This document shows, one piece after another, positions 1 to 7,025 of a stretch of 22,035 nucleotides of DNA (within the stretch, counting starts at the first letter, position 1; each line of letters opens with the position of its first letter). The stretch is taken from the NCBI GenBank assembly GCA_023436925.1, contig JAEZHJ010000006.1, forward strand, positions 1 through 22,035. The letters are read 5' to 3'. The notes under the pieces were generated by a model, which worked only from the letters and a program-made list of their open reading frames with translations, ran no database searches and was not told the DNA's origin. Origin of the DNA: Actinomycetes bacterium. GTDB lineage: Bacteria > Actinomycetota > Actinomycetes > Propionibacteriales > Propionibacteriaceae. A program made the translations under genes and the position numbers.

Positions 1-1926
1 TCGGCCGGCGAGCGGCGCCGGATCGCCGTCGCCCGCGCCCTGCTGCGGGTCACCCTGGGCCGCGCCCGGCTGCTGGTACTGGACGAGCCGACCGCCGGGC
101 TGGACGCCGACACCGAGGCCGGACTGCTGGAGACCCTGCGCAAGCTCGGGGTCGCCGTCCTGGTCGTCAGCCACCGGCCTGCGGCGCTGGCCGCCGCCGA
201 CCGGGTGGTTGCGCTGGCCACCGTCGACGCCCCGGTCGCCCCTGCTGCCGCGCCGGTGCCGGTGGCCAGGGCGGCCGTCGCCCGCTCCGGCTCGACGCCG
301 GCGCCGACCGGGCAGCGGCAGCCCGTCCGCCACCTCGACAGCCTGCTGCGCCCGGTCTTCGCCGAGGTGCCCGACGCCCGCCGCCGGCTGGTCCTGGCCG
401 GGTTCCTGGCGGTGCTGGCGACCGGCTCGGCGGTCGCCCTGATGGCCGCCTCGGCCTGGCTGCTCAGCCGGGCCGCCGAGATGCCGCCGGTGATGTACCT
501 GCTGGCCGGGGCCACCGCGGTGCGGGCCTTCGGCATCAGCCGCGGCGTGTTCCGGTACGTGGAGCGCCTGGCCAGCCACGATGTCGCGCTGCGGCTGCAG
601 TCGGCGCTGCGGCTGGAGACCTACCTCCGGCTCGCCCGGACCACCCTGCTCGGACGTCGTCGCGGCGACCTGCTGACCCGGGTGGTGGCCGACGTCGAGG
701 CGATCCAGGACCTCGTCGTCCGGGTCTGGCTGCCGTTCGCCTCGGCTGCGATCGTGCTGGCCGCCACCTCGGCCGCCCTCGGCATCCTGTCGCCCGGTTC
801 GGCGCTGGTGCTGCTGGCCTCCAGCGTGCTGGCCGCGCTCGTCGTCCCGGTCCTGGCCCAGCGCGCCTCGGCAAAGTGGGACGCCTCGATGCTGCCGCTG
901 CGCGGGGAGCTGGCCGAGGCCGTCCACTCGATCGCCCGCACCGCCCCCGACCTGGTCGCCTACGGCGCCGCCACCATCTGGCTGGACCGGTTCGGCGAGG
1001 TCGACGGACGGCTGCGCACCGCCGCCCAGCGCTCCGCCGCCGTCCGCGGGGCCGCCAGCGCCGCGCAGGTACTGGCCGCCGGGACCGCGGTCGTGGCGGC
1101 CCTGGTGATCGGCTCCTACCAGGTCGTCCAGGGCAGCCTGCCGCCGGTGATGCTGGCGGTCCTGGTGCTGACCCCGCTGGCGCTGCACGAGGCGCTGTCG
1201 AATCTGACCCAGGCGGCCCAGACCCGCACCCGGGCCCGGACCGCGCTGGACCGGGTGGGCGCGGTGCTGGACGCTCCGCCGGTCGGCGTCGGCGACCGCA
1301 CCGACACCGGGGAGCGGGTCGAGCACCCCGCCGTCCGGCTGCACGCGCTGACCGCCGGCTGGCCCGGTGAGCGTCCCGTCATCGACGGCCTCGACCTGAG
1401 CGTCAGCGCCGGGGAGAAGGTGGCCCTGGTCGGACCCAGCGGGATCGGCAAGACCACCGTGGCCGCCACGGTGCTGGGCCTGATCCCGCCAGTGGCCGGC
1501 AGCGTCGAGGTCTCCGGGCGGGTCGGCTACCTCGCCCAGGACGCCCACATCTTCACCACCTCGGTGGCCGAGAACGTCAAGATCGGCAACCGGGACGCCA
1601 CCGCGGAGCAGGTGGAGCAGGCCCTGGAGCGGGCCGGGCTGGACCTCTCACCCGACCGGCTCGTCGGGGAGGCCGGCAGCACGCTGTCCGGCGGCGAGGC
1701 CCGCCGGCTCGCCCTCGCCCGGGTGCTGGTCGGCGACTACGAAGTGCTGGTGCTGGACGAGCCGACCGAGCACCTCGACGCCGCCACCGCGTCCGACCTC
1801 CTGGACGACCTGTGGCGGCAGAGCGCCGGCAAGCCGGTGCTGGTGATCACCCACGACCCGGCGCTGGTCGCCCGCTGCGACCGGGCGGTGGAGCTGGTGC
1901 CGGCCGCTGCCGCCGTATCTGCCTGA
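1..1926 (+). CDS. cydDC: Fused thiol reductant ABC exporter CydDC (5'-truncated): CydD C-terminus plus complete CydC half
   Basis: The frame is open from base 1 to the TGA at 1924-1926, so 641 residues are visible and the N-terminal CydD half lies outside the window. Bases 1-204 encode the end of one ABC ATPase: signature SAGERRR, Walker B LLVLDEPTAGLD and switch His in VVSHRP. An Ala/Pro-rich linker (about residues 69-110) follows. Then come a six-helix membrane domain and a second ATPase with Walker A GPSGIGKTT, Q-loop YLAQDAH, signature LSGGEARR, Walker B VLVLDEPTEHLD and switch His in VITHDP. CydDC exports cysteine/glutathione to the periplasmic side and is needed for cytochrome bd assembly. 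Single-chain CydCD proteins are known in actinobacteria such as Streptomyces. The GTG at 205 is an internal Val within the first ATPase end, not a likely start. cydAB would be expected just upstream, but that is not visible. Confidence 0.9.
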   Translation, partial: SAGERRRIAVARALLRVTLGRARLLVLDEPTAGLDADTEAGLLETLRKLGVAVLVVSHRPAALAAADRVVALATVDAPVAPAAAPVPVARAAVARSGSTPAPTGQRQPVRHLDSLLRPVFAEVPDARRRLVLAGFLAVLATGSAVALMAASAWLLSRAAEMPPVMYLLAGATAVRAFGISRGVFRYVERLASHDVALRLQSALRLETYLRLARTTLLGRRRGDLLTRVVADVEAIQDLVVRVWLPFASAAIVLAATSAALGILSPGSALVLLASSVLAALVVPVLAQRASAKWDASMLPLRGELAEAVHSIARTAPDLVAYGAATIWLDRFGEVDGRLRTAAQRSAAVRGAASAAQVLAAGTAVVAALVIGSYQVVQGSLPPVMLAVLVLTPLALHEALSNLTQAAQTRTRARTALDRVGAVLDAPPVGVGDRTDTGERVEHPAVRLHALTAGWPGERPVIDGLDLSVSAGEKVALVGPSGIGKTTVAATVLGLIPPVAGSVEVSGRVGYLAQDAHIFTTSVAENVKIGNRDATAEQVEQALERAGLDLSPDRLVGEAGSTLSGGEARRLALARVLVGDYEVLVLDEPTEHLDAATASDLLDDLWRQSAGKPVLVITHDPALVARCDRAVELVPAAAAVSA

Positions 1927-1947
1927 GCCCTCGCGCCGGCCATCGCC

Positions 1948-2026
1948 GAAGGACTGTCCCTCTGTGCCAGAGAACCGTCCCCCCGTGCCAGAGAACCGTC
2001 CCTCTGTGCCGAAGGACCGTTCCCGC
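1948..2026. repeat. About 3.5 tandem copies of a ~21-bp GC-rich repeat
   Basis: The unit resembles GAGAACCGTCCCTCTGTGCCA. Copies begin near 1948, 1970 and 1991, with a partial copy at 2011-2026; spacing is 21-22 bp and the core CCGTCCC..GTGCC is conserved. The array lies between the cydDC stop and the znuA promoter. The core looks like dispersed intergenic repeats that I recall being linked with REP-associated IS200-like transposases in other bacteria; that link is from memory and not shown here. No other copy was noticed in this window. Confidence 0.75.
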
Positions 2027-2027
2027 T

Positions 2028-2057
2028 TTGACAGCCCGTCCGGATCTAGATGAGAAT
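2028..2057 (+). promoter_or_regulatory. Probable znu promoter
   Basis: A perfect -35 hexamer TTGACA lies at 2028-2033. After an 18-bp spacer, GAGAAT at 2052-2057 can act as a -10. The predicted transcription start, about 7 bp later, falls at or next to the ATG at 2065, which would give a leaderless or nearly leaderless znuA transcript. The -10 is weak and overlaps the Zur-like palindrome. Confidence 0.5.
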
Positions 2058-2066
2058 GATTCCCAT
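2050..2066. promoter_or_regulatory. Zur-box-like operator over the znuA start region
   Basis: ATGAGAATGATTCCCAT is a 17-bp near-perfect palindrome centred on 2058 with one mismatched pair. It resembles actinobacterial Zur sites of the type TGAAAATNATTTTCA. It covers the candidate -10 and the ATG at 2065, so bound repressor would block transcription start. A zur-like gene closes the same operon, which fits zinc-dependent autoregulation. A Fur site is possible on sequence alone, but the context favours Zur. Confidence 0.65.
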
Positions 2067-3006
2067 GATCTTTCGACGTGCCGCCCTCGTGGCCGGCGTG
2101 GCTGTGCTGGCGACCGCCCTGGCCGGCTGCGGCGCCCCGTCCACCCCGACCACCTCTGACGGGACAAAGCCGCTCGACATCGCCGTCGCCTTCTACCCCT
2201 TCCAGTTCGTCGCCGAGCGGGTGGCCGGCGACCACGCCATGGTGGAGAACCTGACCGCCCCGGGCGCGGAGGCCCATGACGTCGAACTGACCCCGCGCCA
2301 GCTCGGCGACCTCGCCTCGGCGGACCTGGTCGTGCTCCAGTCGGGCTTCCAACCGGCGGTGGACGCCGCCCTGGACCAGGTCGACGTCGCGCGGGTGGTG
2401 GACGCCGCCGACGTGGTCGACTTCATCGACGCGGAGGGAGACGACCACGACCACGAGGGAGAGGCGGACGACCACGACCACGGCGGGCTCGACCCGCACA
2501 CCTGGCTGGACCCGACCAACCTGGCCGCGGTGACCGAGGCGGTCCGCGACGCCCTGGTCGAGATCGCGCCGCAGTACGCCGATGACTTCAACGCCAACGC
2601 CGACGCCCTGCTGGCCGACCTGGCCCAGCTCGACGCCGACTACGCCGCGGGCCTGGCGAACTGCGAGCGCCGCACCTTCGTCACCTCACACGCCGCCTTC
2701 GGCTACCTCGCCAACCGCTACAACCTCGAACAGGTCGGGATCCGCGGCCTGGAGCCGGAGGTCGAGCCGACCGCCGCCCGGATCGCCGAGGTGCAGCAGA
2801 TCGCCCGCGACCAGGGGATCACCACGATCTTCTTCGAGACCCTGGTCTCCCCCGTGGTCGCCGAGTCGATCGCCGGCGACCTGGGCCTGGCCACCGCCGT
2901 GCTGGACCCGCTGGAGGGACTCACCGACGCCTCGCCGGGCGGGGACTACCTTGAGGTCATGCGCGCGAACCTGGCCGCCCTGGAGAAGGCGAACGGCTGC
3001 TCATGA
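2065..3006 (+). CDS. znuA: Zinc ABC transporter substrate-binding lipoprotein ZnuA
   Basis: A 313-residue cluster A-I metal-binding protein that captures Zn(II) outside the membrane and delivers it to ZnuB. The N-terminus has Arg residues, a hydrophobic stretch and a lipobox LAGC with Cys22, so it should be a lipoprotein. Likely metal ligands are His71 (EAHDVE), His145 (DPHTWLDP), His209 (TSHAAFGY) and Asp281 (LDPLEG). An acidic His-rich loop at about residues 128-142 carries a duplicated DDHDH motif, typical of zinc rather than manganese members. The start is ATG 2065; ATG 2050 in the same frame would add five residues. Neither has a clear ribosome-binding site, and 2065 fits a leaderless transcript. 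The stop overlaps the znuC start as ATGA. Confidence 0.93.
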   Translation: MIFRRAALVAGVAVLATALAGCGAPSTPTTSDGTKPLDIAVAFYPFQFVAERVAGDHAMVENLTAPGAEAHDVELTPRQLGDLASADLVVLQSGFQPAVDAALDQVDVARVVDAADVVDFIDAEGDDHDHEGEADDHDHGGLDPHTWLDPTNLAAVTEAVRDALVEIAPQYADDFNANADALLADLAQLDADYAAGLANCERRTFVTSHAAFGYLANRYNLEQVGIRGLEPEVEPTAARIAEVQQIARDQGITTIFFETLVSPVVAESIAGDLGLATAVLDPLEGLTDASPGGDYLEVMRANLAALEKANGCS

Positions 3007-3764
3007 CCACCCCGCAGAGCCGGGTCCCGGCGATCCGGACCACCGGGCTGGACGTCGTGCTGGGCGGCGTTCCCGTCGTCCGTCAGGTGTCGCTGGAGAT
3101 CGCCGCCGGTGAGGCGGTCGCCGTGCTGGGCAACAACGGCTCCGGCAAGACGACCCTGGTCCGGGCGATGCTCGGACTCGCGCCGTACCAGGGCGAGGTG
3201 GAACTCTTCGGCACCCCGCTTCGCCAGTTCCGGGACTGGGCCCGGATCGGCTACGTGCCGCAGCGCAGCGGCATCCTCGTCCAGCAGGCCACCGCCCGCG
3301 AGGTGGTGGCGAGCGGACGCCTCGGCCGCCGCCGTCCGTTCTGGCCCGAGACCGCCGCCGACCGGGCCGCCGTCGCCGCCGCCCTGGACGCGGTGGCGAT
3401 CTCCGACCGTGCCGGGCAGCGGTTCACCACCATGTCCGGCGGCCAGCAGCAGCGCGTCCTGATCGCCCGCGCACTGGCCGGCGGGGGCGACCTGATGGTG
3501 TGGGACGAGCCGCTGGCCGGGGTCGACCACGTCACCCAGGACCTGCTGGCCGAGGTCGCCGGCGAGCTGAAGCGACAGGGCGCCACGATCGTGATGGTGC
3601 TGCACGAGATCGGACCGTTCGCGTCCGTCCTCGACCGTGCGGTGATGATCCGCAACGGACGCATCATGCCGCACACCCCCGATCCCACCCACCGCCACGG
3701 CGGCCACGAACTGGCCGACCTGGCCCTGAGCCCCGACCCGGTGACCGGCCTGGAGGCGGTGTAG
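3003..3764 (+). CDS. znuC: Zinc ABC transporter ATP-binding protein ZnuC
   Basis: A 253-residue cytoplasmic ATPase that powers zinc import through ZnuB. It has Walker A GNNGSGKTT (about residues 40-48), Q-loop YVPQRSG, signature MSGGQQQR, Walker B LMVWDEPLAGVD and switch His in VLHEIG, all in canonical order. The C-terminus is mildly His-rich (HTPDPTHRHGGHE), a feature often seen in zinc transport proteins. Its ATG overlaps the znuA TGA by 4 nt, implying translational coupling, and znuB starts 2 nt after its stop. Operon position between the binding protein and permease fixes the assignment. Confidence 0.93.
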   Translation: MTTPQSRVPAIRTTGLDVVLGGVPVVRQVSLEIAAGEAVAVLGNNGSGKTTLVRAMLGLAPYQGEVELFGTPLRQFRDWARIGYVPQRSGILVQQATAREVVASGRLGRRRPFWPETAADRAAVAAALDAVAISDRAGQRFTTMSGGQQQRVLIARALAGGGDLMVWDEPLAGVDHVTQDLLAEVAGELKRQGATIVMVLHEIGPFASVLDRAVMIRNGRIMPHTPDPTHRHGGHELADLALSPDPVTGLEAV

Positions 3765-3766
3765 CC

Positions 3767-4756
3767 ATGGACTGGTTGAGTCTGGAGTTCATGCAGCGCG
3801 CGCTGCTCGCCGCGCTGATCACCGGCGTCACGGCGCCCGCGATCGGCACCTACATCGTCCAGCGCCGGCTCAGCCTGCTGGGCGACGGGCTGGGCCACCT
3901 CGCGGTGGCCGGCGTCGGCCTGGCCATGCTGACCGGCACGATGCCGCTGGCGGTGGCGGTCGTTGTCTGCGTCATCGGCGCGGTGGCGATCGAGCTGCTG
4001 CGGGAGTCCGGACGCACCCAGGGCGATGTCGGGCTCGCCGTGCTGTTCTACGGCGGCCTGTCCGGCGGCCTGCTGCTGGCCGGGCTGGCCGGCCAGGGCT
4101 CGGGGGCCTTGTCGGGCTACTTGTTCGGGTCGCTGCTGACGGTCGGCGCGGTCGACCTGTGGGCGATCGCCCTGCTCGGGCTGGTGGTGCTGGTGGTCAG
4201 CCTGGGGCTGGTCCCCCAACTGTTCGCGGTCTCGGCCGACGAGGCCTTCGCCCGCACCATCGGGCTGCCGGTGCGGCTGCTGAACACCCTCGTCGTGGCG
4301 CTCGCCGCGGTCACCGTGACAGTGTCGATGCGGACCGTCGGCCTGCTGCTCGTCAGCGCGCTGATGGTGATCCCGGTGGCCACCGCCAACCACCTGGTGG
4401 CCGGCTTCCGCCGCGGCCTGTTCGCCGCGATGGCGCTCGGCGGGGTCGCCGCCGTCGCCGGCACGGTGGGGTCGTACTACCTGGACACCGCCCCGGGCGC
4501 GCTGATCGTGGTGATCGCGATCGCCGGTTTCATCATCAGTTGGCCGCTGTCCCGGCTGCTGCTGGGCAATACCGATGCCCCGCGCGAGGTCGGCTCACCC
4601 GACGACCCGATGCCGGCCGAGAAGGTTCCCGAGGAGCACCCCCACGTCCACGGCCCCGGCTGCGGCCACCTGGCCGTCGAGCACGCCGGACACCTCGACT
4701 ACGTCCACGACGGCCACCGGCACGCCGCGCACGAGGACCACTATGACGAGCACTGA
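3767..4756 (+). CDS. znuB: Zinc ABC transporter permease ZnuB with His-rich C-terminal tail
   Basis: A 329-residue polytopic membrane protein of the ABC-3 family (ZnuB/TroC-like) forming the zinc channel. About eight hydrophobic segments span residues 8-270, and the N-terminal LLGDGLGHLAVAGVGLA is family-typical. The start at ATG 3767 is supported by GGAGG at 3752-3756 with a 10-nt gap. The last ~45 residues (about 285-329) form a soluble tail with twelve His and one Cys (HPHVHGPGCGH and further His pairs). This tail is not part of the transport core and could buffer or sense zinc on the cytoplasmic side; that role is inference. The end overlaps the next gene by 14 nt. Confidence 0.93.
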   Translation: MDWLSLEFMQRALLAALITGVTAPAIGTYIVQRRLSLLGDGLGHLAVAGVGLAMLTGTMPLAVAVVVCVIGAVAIELLRESGRTQGDVGLAVLFYGGLSGGLLLAGLAGQGSGALSGYLFGSLLTVGAVDLWAIALLGLVVLVVSLGLVPQLFAVSADEAFARTIGLPVRLLNTLVVALAAVTVTVSMRTVGLLLVSALMVIPVATANHLVAGFRRGLFAAMALGGVAAVAGTVGSYYLDTAPGALIVVIAIAGFIISWPLSRLLLGNTDAPREVGSPDDPMPAEKVPEEHPHVHGPGCGHLAVEHAGHLDYVHDGHRHAAHEDHYDEH

Positions 4757-5150
4757 GCAGCCCGCGCCCACCCCGCGCCGAACCCGGCAGCGGGCCGAGA
4801 TCCGTCAGGCGGTGGAGTCGATGGCCGGCTTCGCCACCAGCCAGGAGATCCACGACCGGCTGCGCCACGGCGGGTCCGCGGTCGGCCTCGCCACGGTCTA
4901 CCGGACGCTCACCGCGATGGCCGCCGCGGGCGAACTGGACATGATCCGTACCCCGGACGGCCAGGTGGCCTACCGCACCTGCTCACCCGGCCACCACCAC
5001 CACCTGATCTGCCGCTCCTGCGGACGCACCGAGGAGGTGACGCTGCCCGGCATCGAGGCCGTCGTCACCACGATCGCCCGCGAGCACGGGTTCAGCCAGC
5101 TCGACCACGAGCTGGAGCTGTTCGGCACCTGCAACGCCTGCGCCGGCTGA
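4743..5150 (+). CDS. zur: Fur-family transcriptional regulator, likely Zur
   Basis: A 135-residue Fur-family repressor. The N-terminal winged helix contains recognition helix LATVYRTL (about 49-56). The dimerisation domain follows with regulatory-metal histidines in SPGHHHHLIC. Structural zinc cysteines are the pairs Cys90/Cys93 (CRSC) and Cys130/Cys133 (CNAC), both intact. The start chosen is ATG 4743, inside the znuB end, because the conserved Fur fold begins shortly after it. Co-transcription with znuACB and a Zur-like palindrome at the operon head identify it as the zinc-responsive member; Fur itself cannot be fully excluded. With zinc bound it should repress this operon. Confidence 0.88.
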   Translation: MTSTEQPAPTPRRTRQRAEIRQAVESMAGFATSQEIHDRLRHGGSAVGLATVYRTLTAMAAAGELDMIRTPDGQVAYRTCSPGHHHHLICRSCGRTEEVTLPGIEAVVTTIAREHGFSQLDHELELFGTCNACAG

Positions 5151-5165
5151 TCGGGGCCGACACGG

Positions 5166-5186
5166 CGGGCCGGGCTGACCGGCCCG
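5166..5186. terminator. Possible hairpin terminator after zur
   Basis: CGGGCCGG at 5166-5173 and CCGGCCCG at 5179-5186 form a perfect 8-bp stem with loop GCTGA, 15 nt after the zur stop. There is no T-tract, as is often the case for actinobacterial terminators. It may end or attenuate znu transcription before the permease trio. Confidence 0.5.
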
Positions 5187-5242
5187 AGCAGGTCGTCAGG
5201 CTAGGCTGCTGCGCATCTTCCCCAAGTCAGCCAGGCAGGACG

Positions 5243-6283
5243 ATGCTGTCGACAGACCGTGAACTCACGCGGGTCGAGCCTGCCCGGAACCCGGCCCCCG
5301 ACCGCCGCTCCGCGCTCGTTCGGGCCGCGATCATGCTTGCGATCGCCGGCGCGCTGCTCGGCCTGCGACTGGTCTCCGACCCGGCCTGGACCGCCTGGCT
5401 CCCCGACGCCGCTCGCGACTTCGTCACCCTCGGGGCGAGCGTCTTCATCGAATCGCTGCCCTTCGTGTTCCTGGGCATCGCGATCTCTGTGCTGGTCCAG
5501 GTCTGGGTGCCCGAGCGGGTCTGGCAGCGCTACCTGCCCCGCAACCCGTTCGCGCGGAGGCTGGTGCTGTCGCTGCTCGGGGTGCTGTTCCCAGTCTGCG
5601 AGTGCGGCAACGTGCCGCTCGCCCGCGGCCTGATGATGCGCGGGGTGGACGTCGGCGGGGCGCTCACCTTCCTGCTCGCCGCGCCGATCCTGAACCCGGT
5701 GACGATCATCACGACCTACCAGGCGTTCGGCTGGGACGACGGCATCCTGATCGGACGGATCGCCGGCGCCTTCGTGATCGCGAACCTGCTGGGCTGGCTG
5801 TTCTCCCGCCACCCCGATCCGTCCTCGCTGCTCACCCCGCGGTTCGAGGCCACCTGCCAGGTCGGCCCGGATGTCTCGCACGGGCGGGCCGCCCGCAGCG
5901 CCCGGCTGTTCGCCGAGGAGACCACCACGATGCTGCCGGCCCTGATCGCCGGGTCGGCGATCGCCGGCGCGATCCAGGTCGGCGTGCCGCGGGCGCTGCT
6001 GGTGGAACTGGGCGGCAACCCCGTGCTGTCGGTGCTGGTCCTGATGGCCCTGGCCTTCGTGGTCTCGGTCTGCTCCAATGTCGACGCGTTCTTCATCCTC
6101 GCCTTCGCGGCGACCTTCTCCCCCGGCGGGATCGTCGCCTTCCTGGTCTTCGGTGCCATGGTCGACATCAAGATGCTCGCGCTGCTGCGCACCACCTTCA
6201 CCACCCGGGCGCTGGCCCTGATCGCGTCCCTGGTCGGGCTGTGCGCCCTGGTGCTCGGAATGGGGATGAACCTTGCCCTCTGA
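5243..6283 (+). CDS. COG0701 / DUF318 (ArsP_1, YraQ-like) permease
   Basis: A 346-residue membrane protein with about eight hydrophobic segments. The first half carries a Cys motif FPVCECGNVPLARGL and the segment APILNPVTI. The second half has VVSVCSNVDAFFI and the ending FGAMVDIKMLALL. These repeated Cys/Asn motifs are hallmarks of the COG0701 predicted permeases. Start ATG 5243 is preceded by the purine-rich ggcagga. It overlaps the next gene by 11 nt, and that gene encodes the usual partner of this subfamily, so the two likely form one transporter. Substrate is unknown. Position just after the znu operon and His/Cys motifs in the pair suggest a metal or metalloid, which is inference. It could be an arsenical permease, but no ars genes are nearby. 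Confidence 0.85.
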   Translation: MLSTDRELTRVEPARNPAPDRRSALVRAAIMLAIAGALLGLRLVSDPAWTAWLPDAARDFVTLGASVFIESLPFVFLGIAISVLVQVWVPERVWQRYLPRNPFARRLVLSLLGVLFPVCECGNVPLARGLMMRGVDVGGALTFLLAAPILNPVTIITTYQAFGWDDGILIGRIAGAFVIANLLGWLFSRHPDPSSLLTPRFEATCQVGPDVSHGRAARSARLFAEETTTMLPALIAGSAIAGAIQVGVPRALLVELGGNPVLSVLVLMALAFVVSVCSNVDAFFILAFAATFSPGGIVAFLVFGAMVDIKMLALLRTTFTTRALALIASLVGLCALVLGMGMNLAL

Positions 6284-7025
6284 CTCCCGCCGCCGGTTCC
6301 GCCGGCCACCGACCGGCCTGCTGCTCGGCCTGATCGGCATCGTCACGGTGCTCTGGCTCGCGGCCACCGGCCAACTGGCCCTGTACATCCACCCGCGCTA
6401 CTTCACCTTCACCACCGTGGCCGCCGGCCTGGCGCTGGTCGCCACGGTGGCCGCCTATGCGCTGCTGCCGTCCCAGGGCCACGAAGGCCACGAGCACGCC
6501 CCGGCGGGTGCGCTGCGCCGTCGACTCGGGGTGGCCGGACGGACCGCCGCCGGCATCGGCCTGGTGATCGCCCTGCTGGTCCTGCCGCCGGCCACGCTGA
6601 GCAGTTCCACGGTGCAGCAGCGCGACCTGAACGCCGGCGTCGACACCGACACCATCACCCTGGTCGGGGCGGACCCGAGCGGGTTCGCGCTGCGCGACTG
6701 GGCCGCCCTGCTGGCTGACCCGGCGACCGCGGCCGCCTACGCCGGACGGGAGGCCACCCTGTCCGGCTTCGTCACCCCCTCCCCCGACGGCGACCCCGAC
6801 GTGCTCTACCTGGCCCGGTTCGTGGTGACCTGCTGCACGGTCGACGCCCAGCCGGTCGGCATCCCGGTCGCCGTCCCGGCCTGGGCCGACGCGTACCCGG
6901 TCGACGGCTGGCTGGAGGTGACCGGCACCTTCGTCTCCACCACCGCCGACGGCGCCGCCCGGGTCGTGCTGAAGCCGTCCGCCCTGACCCCGATCGACCA
7001 GCCGGCGCAGCCCTATGACTTCTAG
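6273..7025 (+). CDS. TIGR03943 / DUF1980 family permease partner subunit
   Basis: A 250-residue protein with three N-terminal hydrophobic segments (about 12-35, 46-66 and 88-108) and a C-terminal soluble domain. A loop between segments 2 and 3 reads GHEGHEH (His70, His73, His75), a possible metal site. The C-terminal domain has the family-typical RFVVTCC (Cys187-Cys188) followed by PVGIPV and a WLEVTGTF strand. The start is TTG 6273, inside the previous gene, with GGGGA at 6262-6266 six nt upstream; no better start fits the first membrane helix. This family almost always sits beside COG0701 permeases, as here. Its function is not known to me. Confidence 0.82.
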   Translation: MPSDSRRRFRRPPTGLLLGLIGIVTVLWLAATGQLALYIHPRYFTFTTVAAGLALVATVAAYALLPSQGHEGHEHAPAGALRRRLGVAGRTAAGIGLVIALLVLPPATLSSSTVQQRDLNAGVDTDTITLVGADPSGFALRDWAALLADPATAAAYAGREATLSGFVTPSPDGDPDVLYLARFVVTCCTVDAQPVGIPVAVPAWADAYPVDGWLEVTGTFVSTTADGAARVVLKPSALTPIDQPAQPYDF

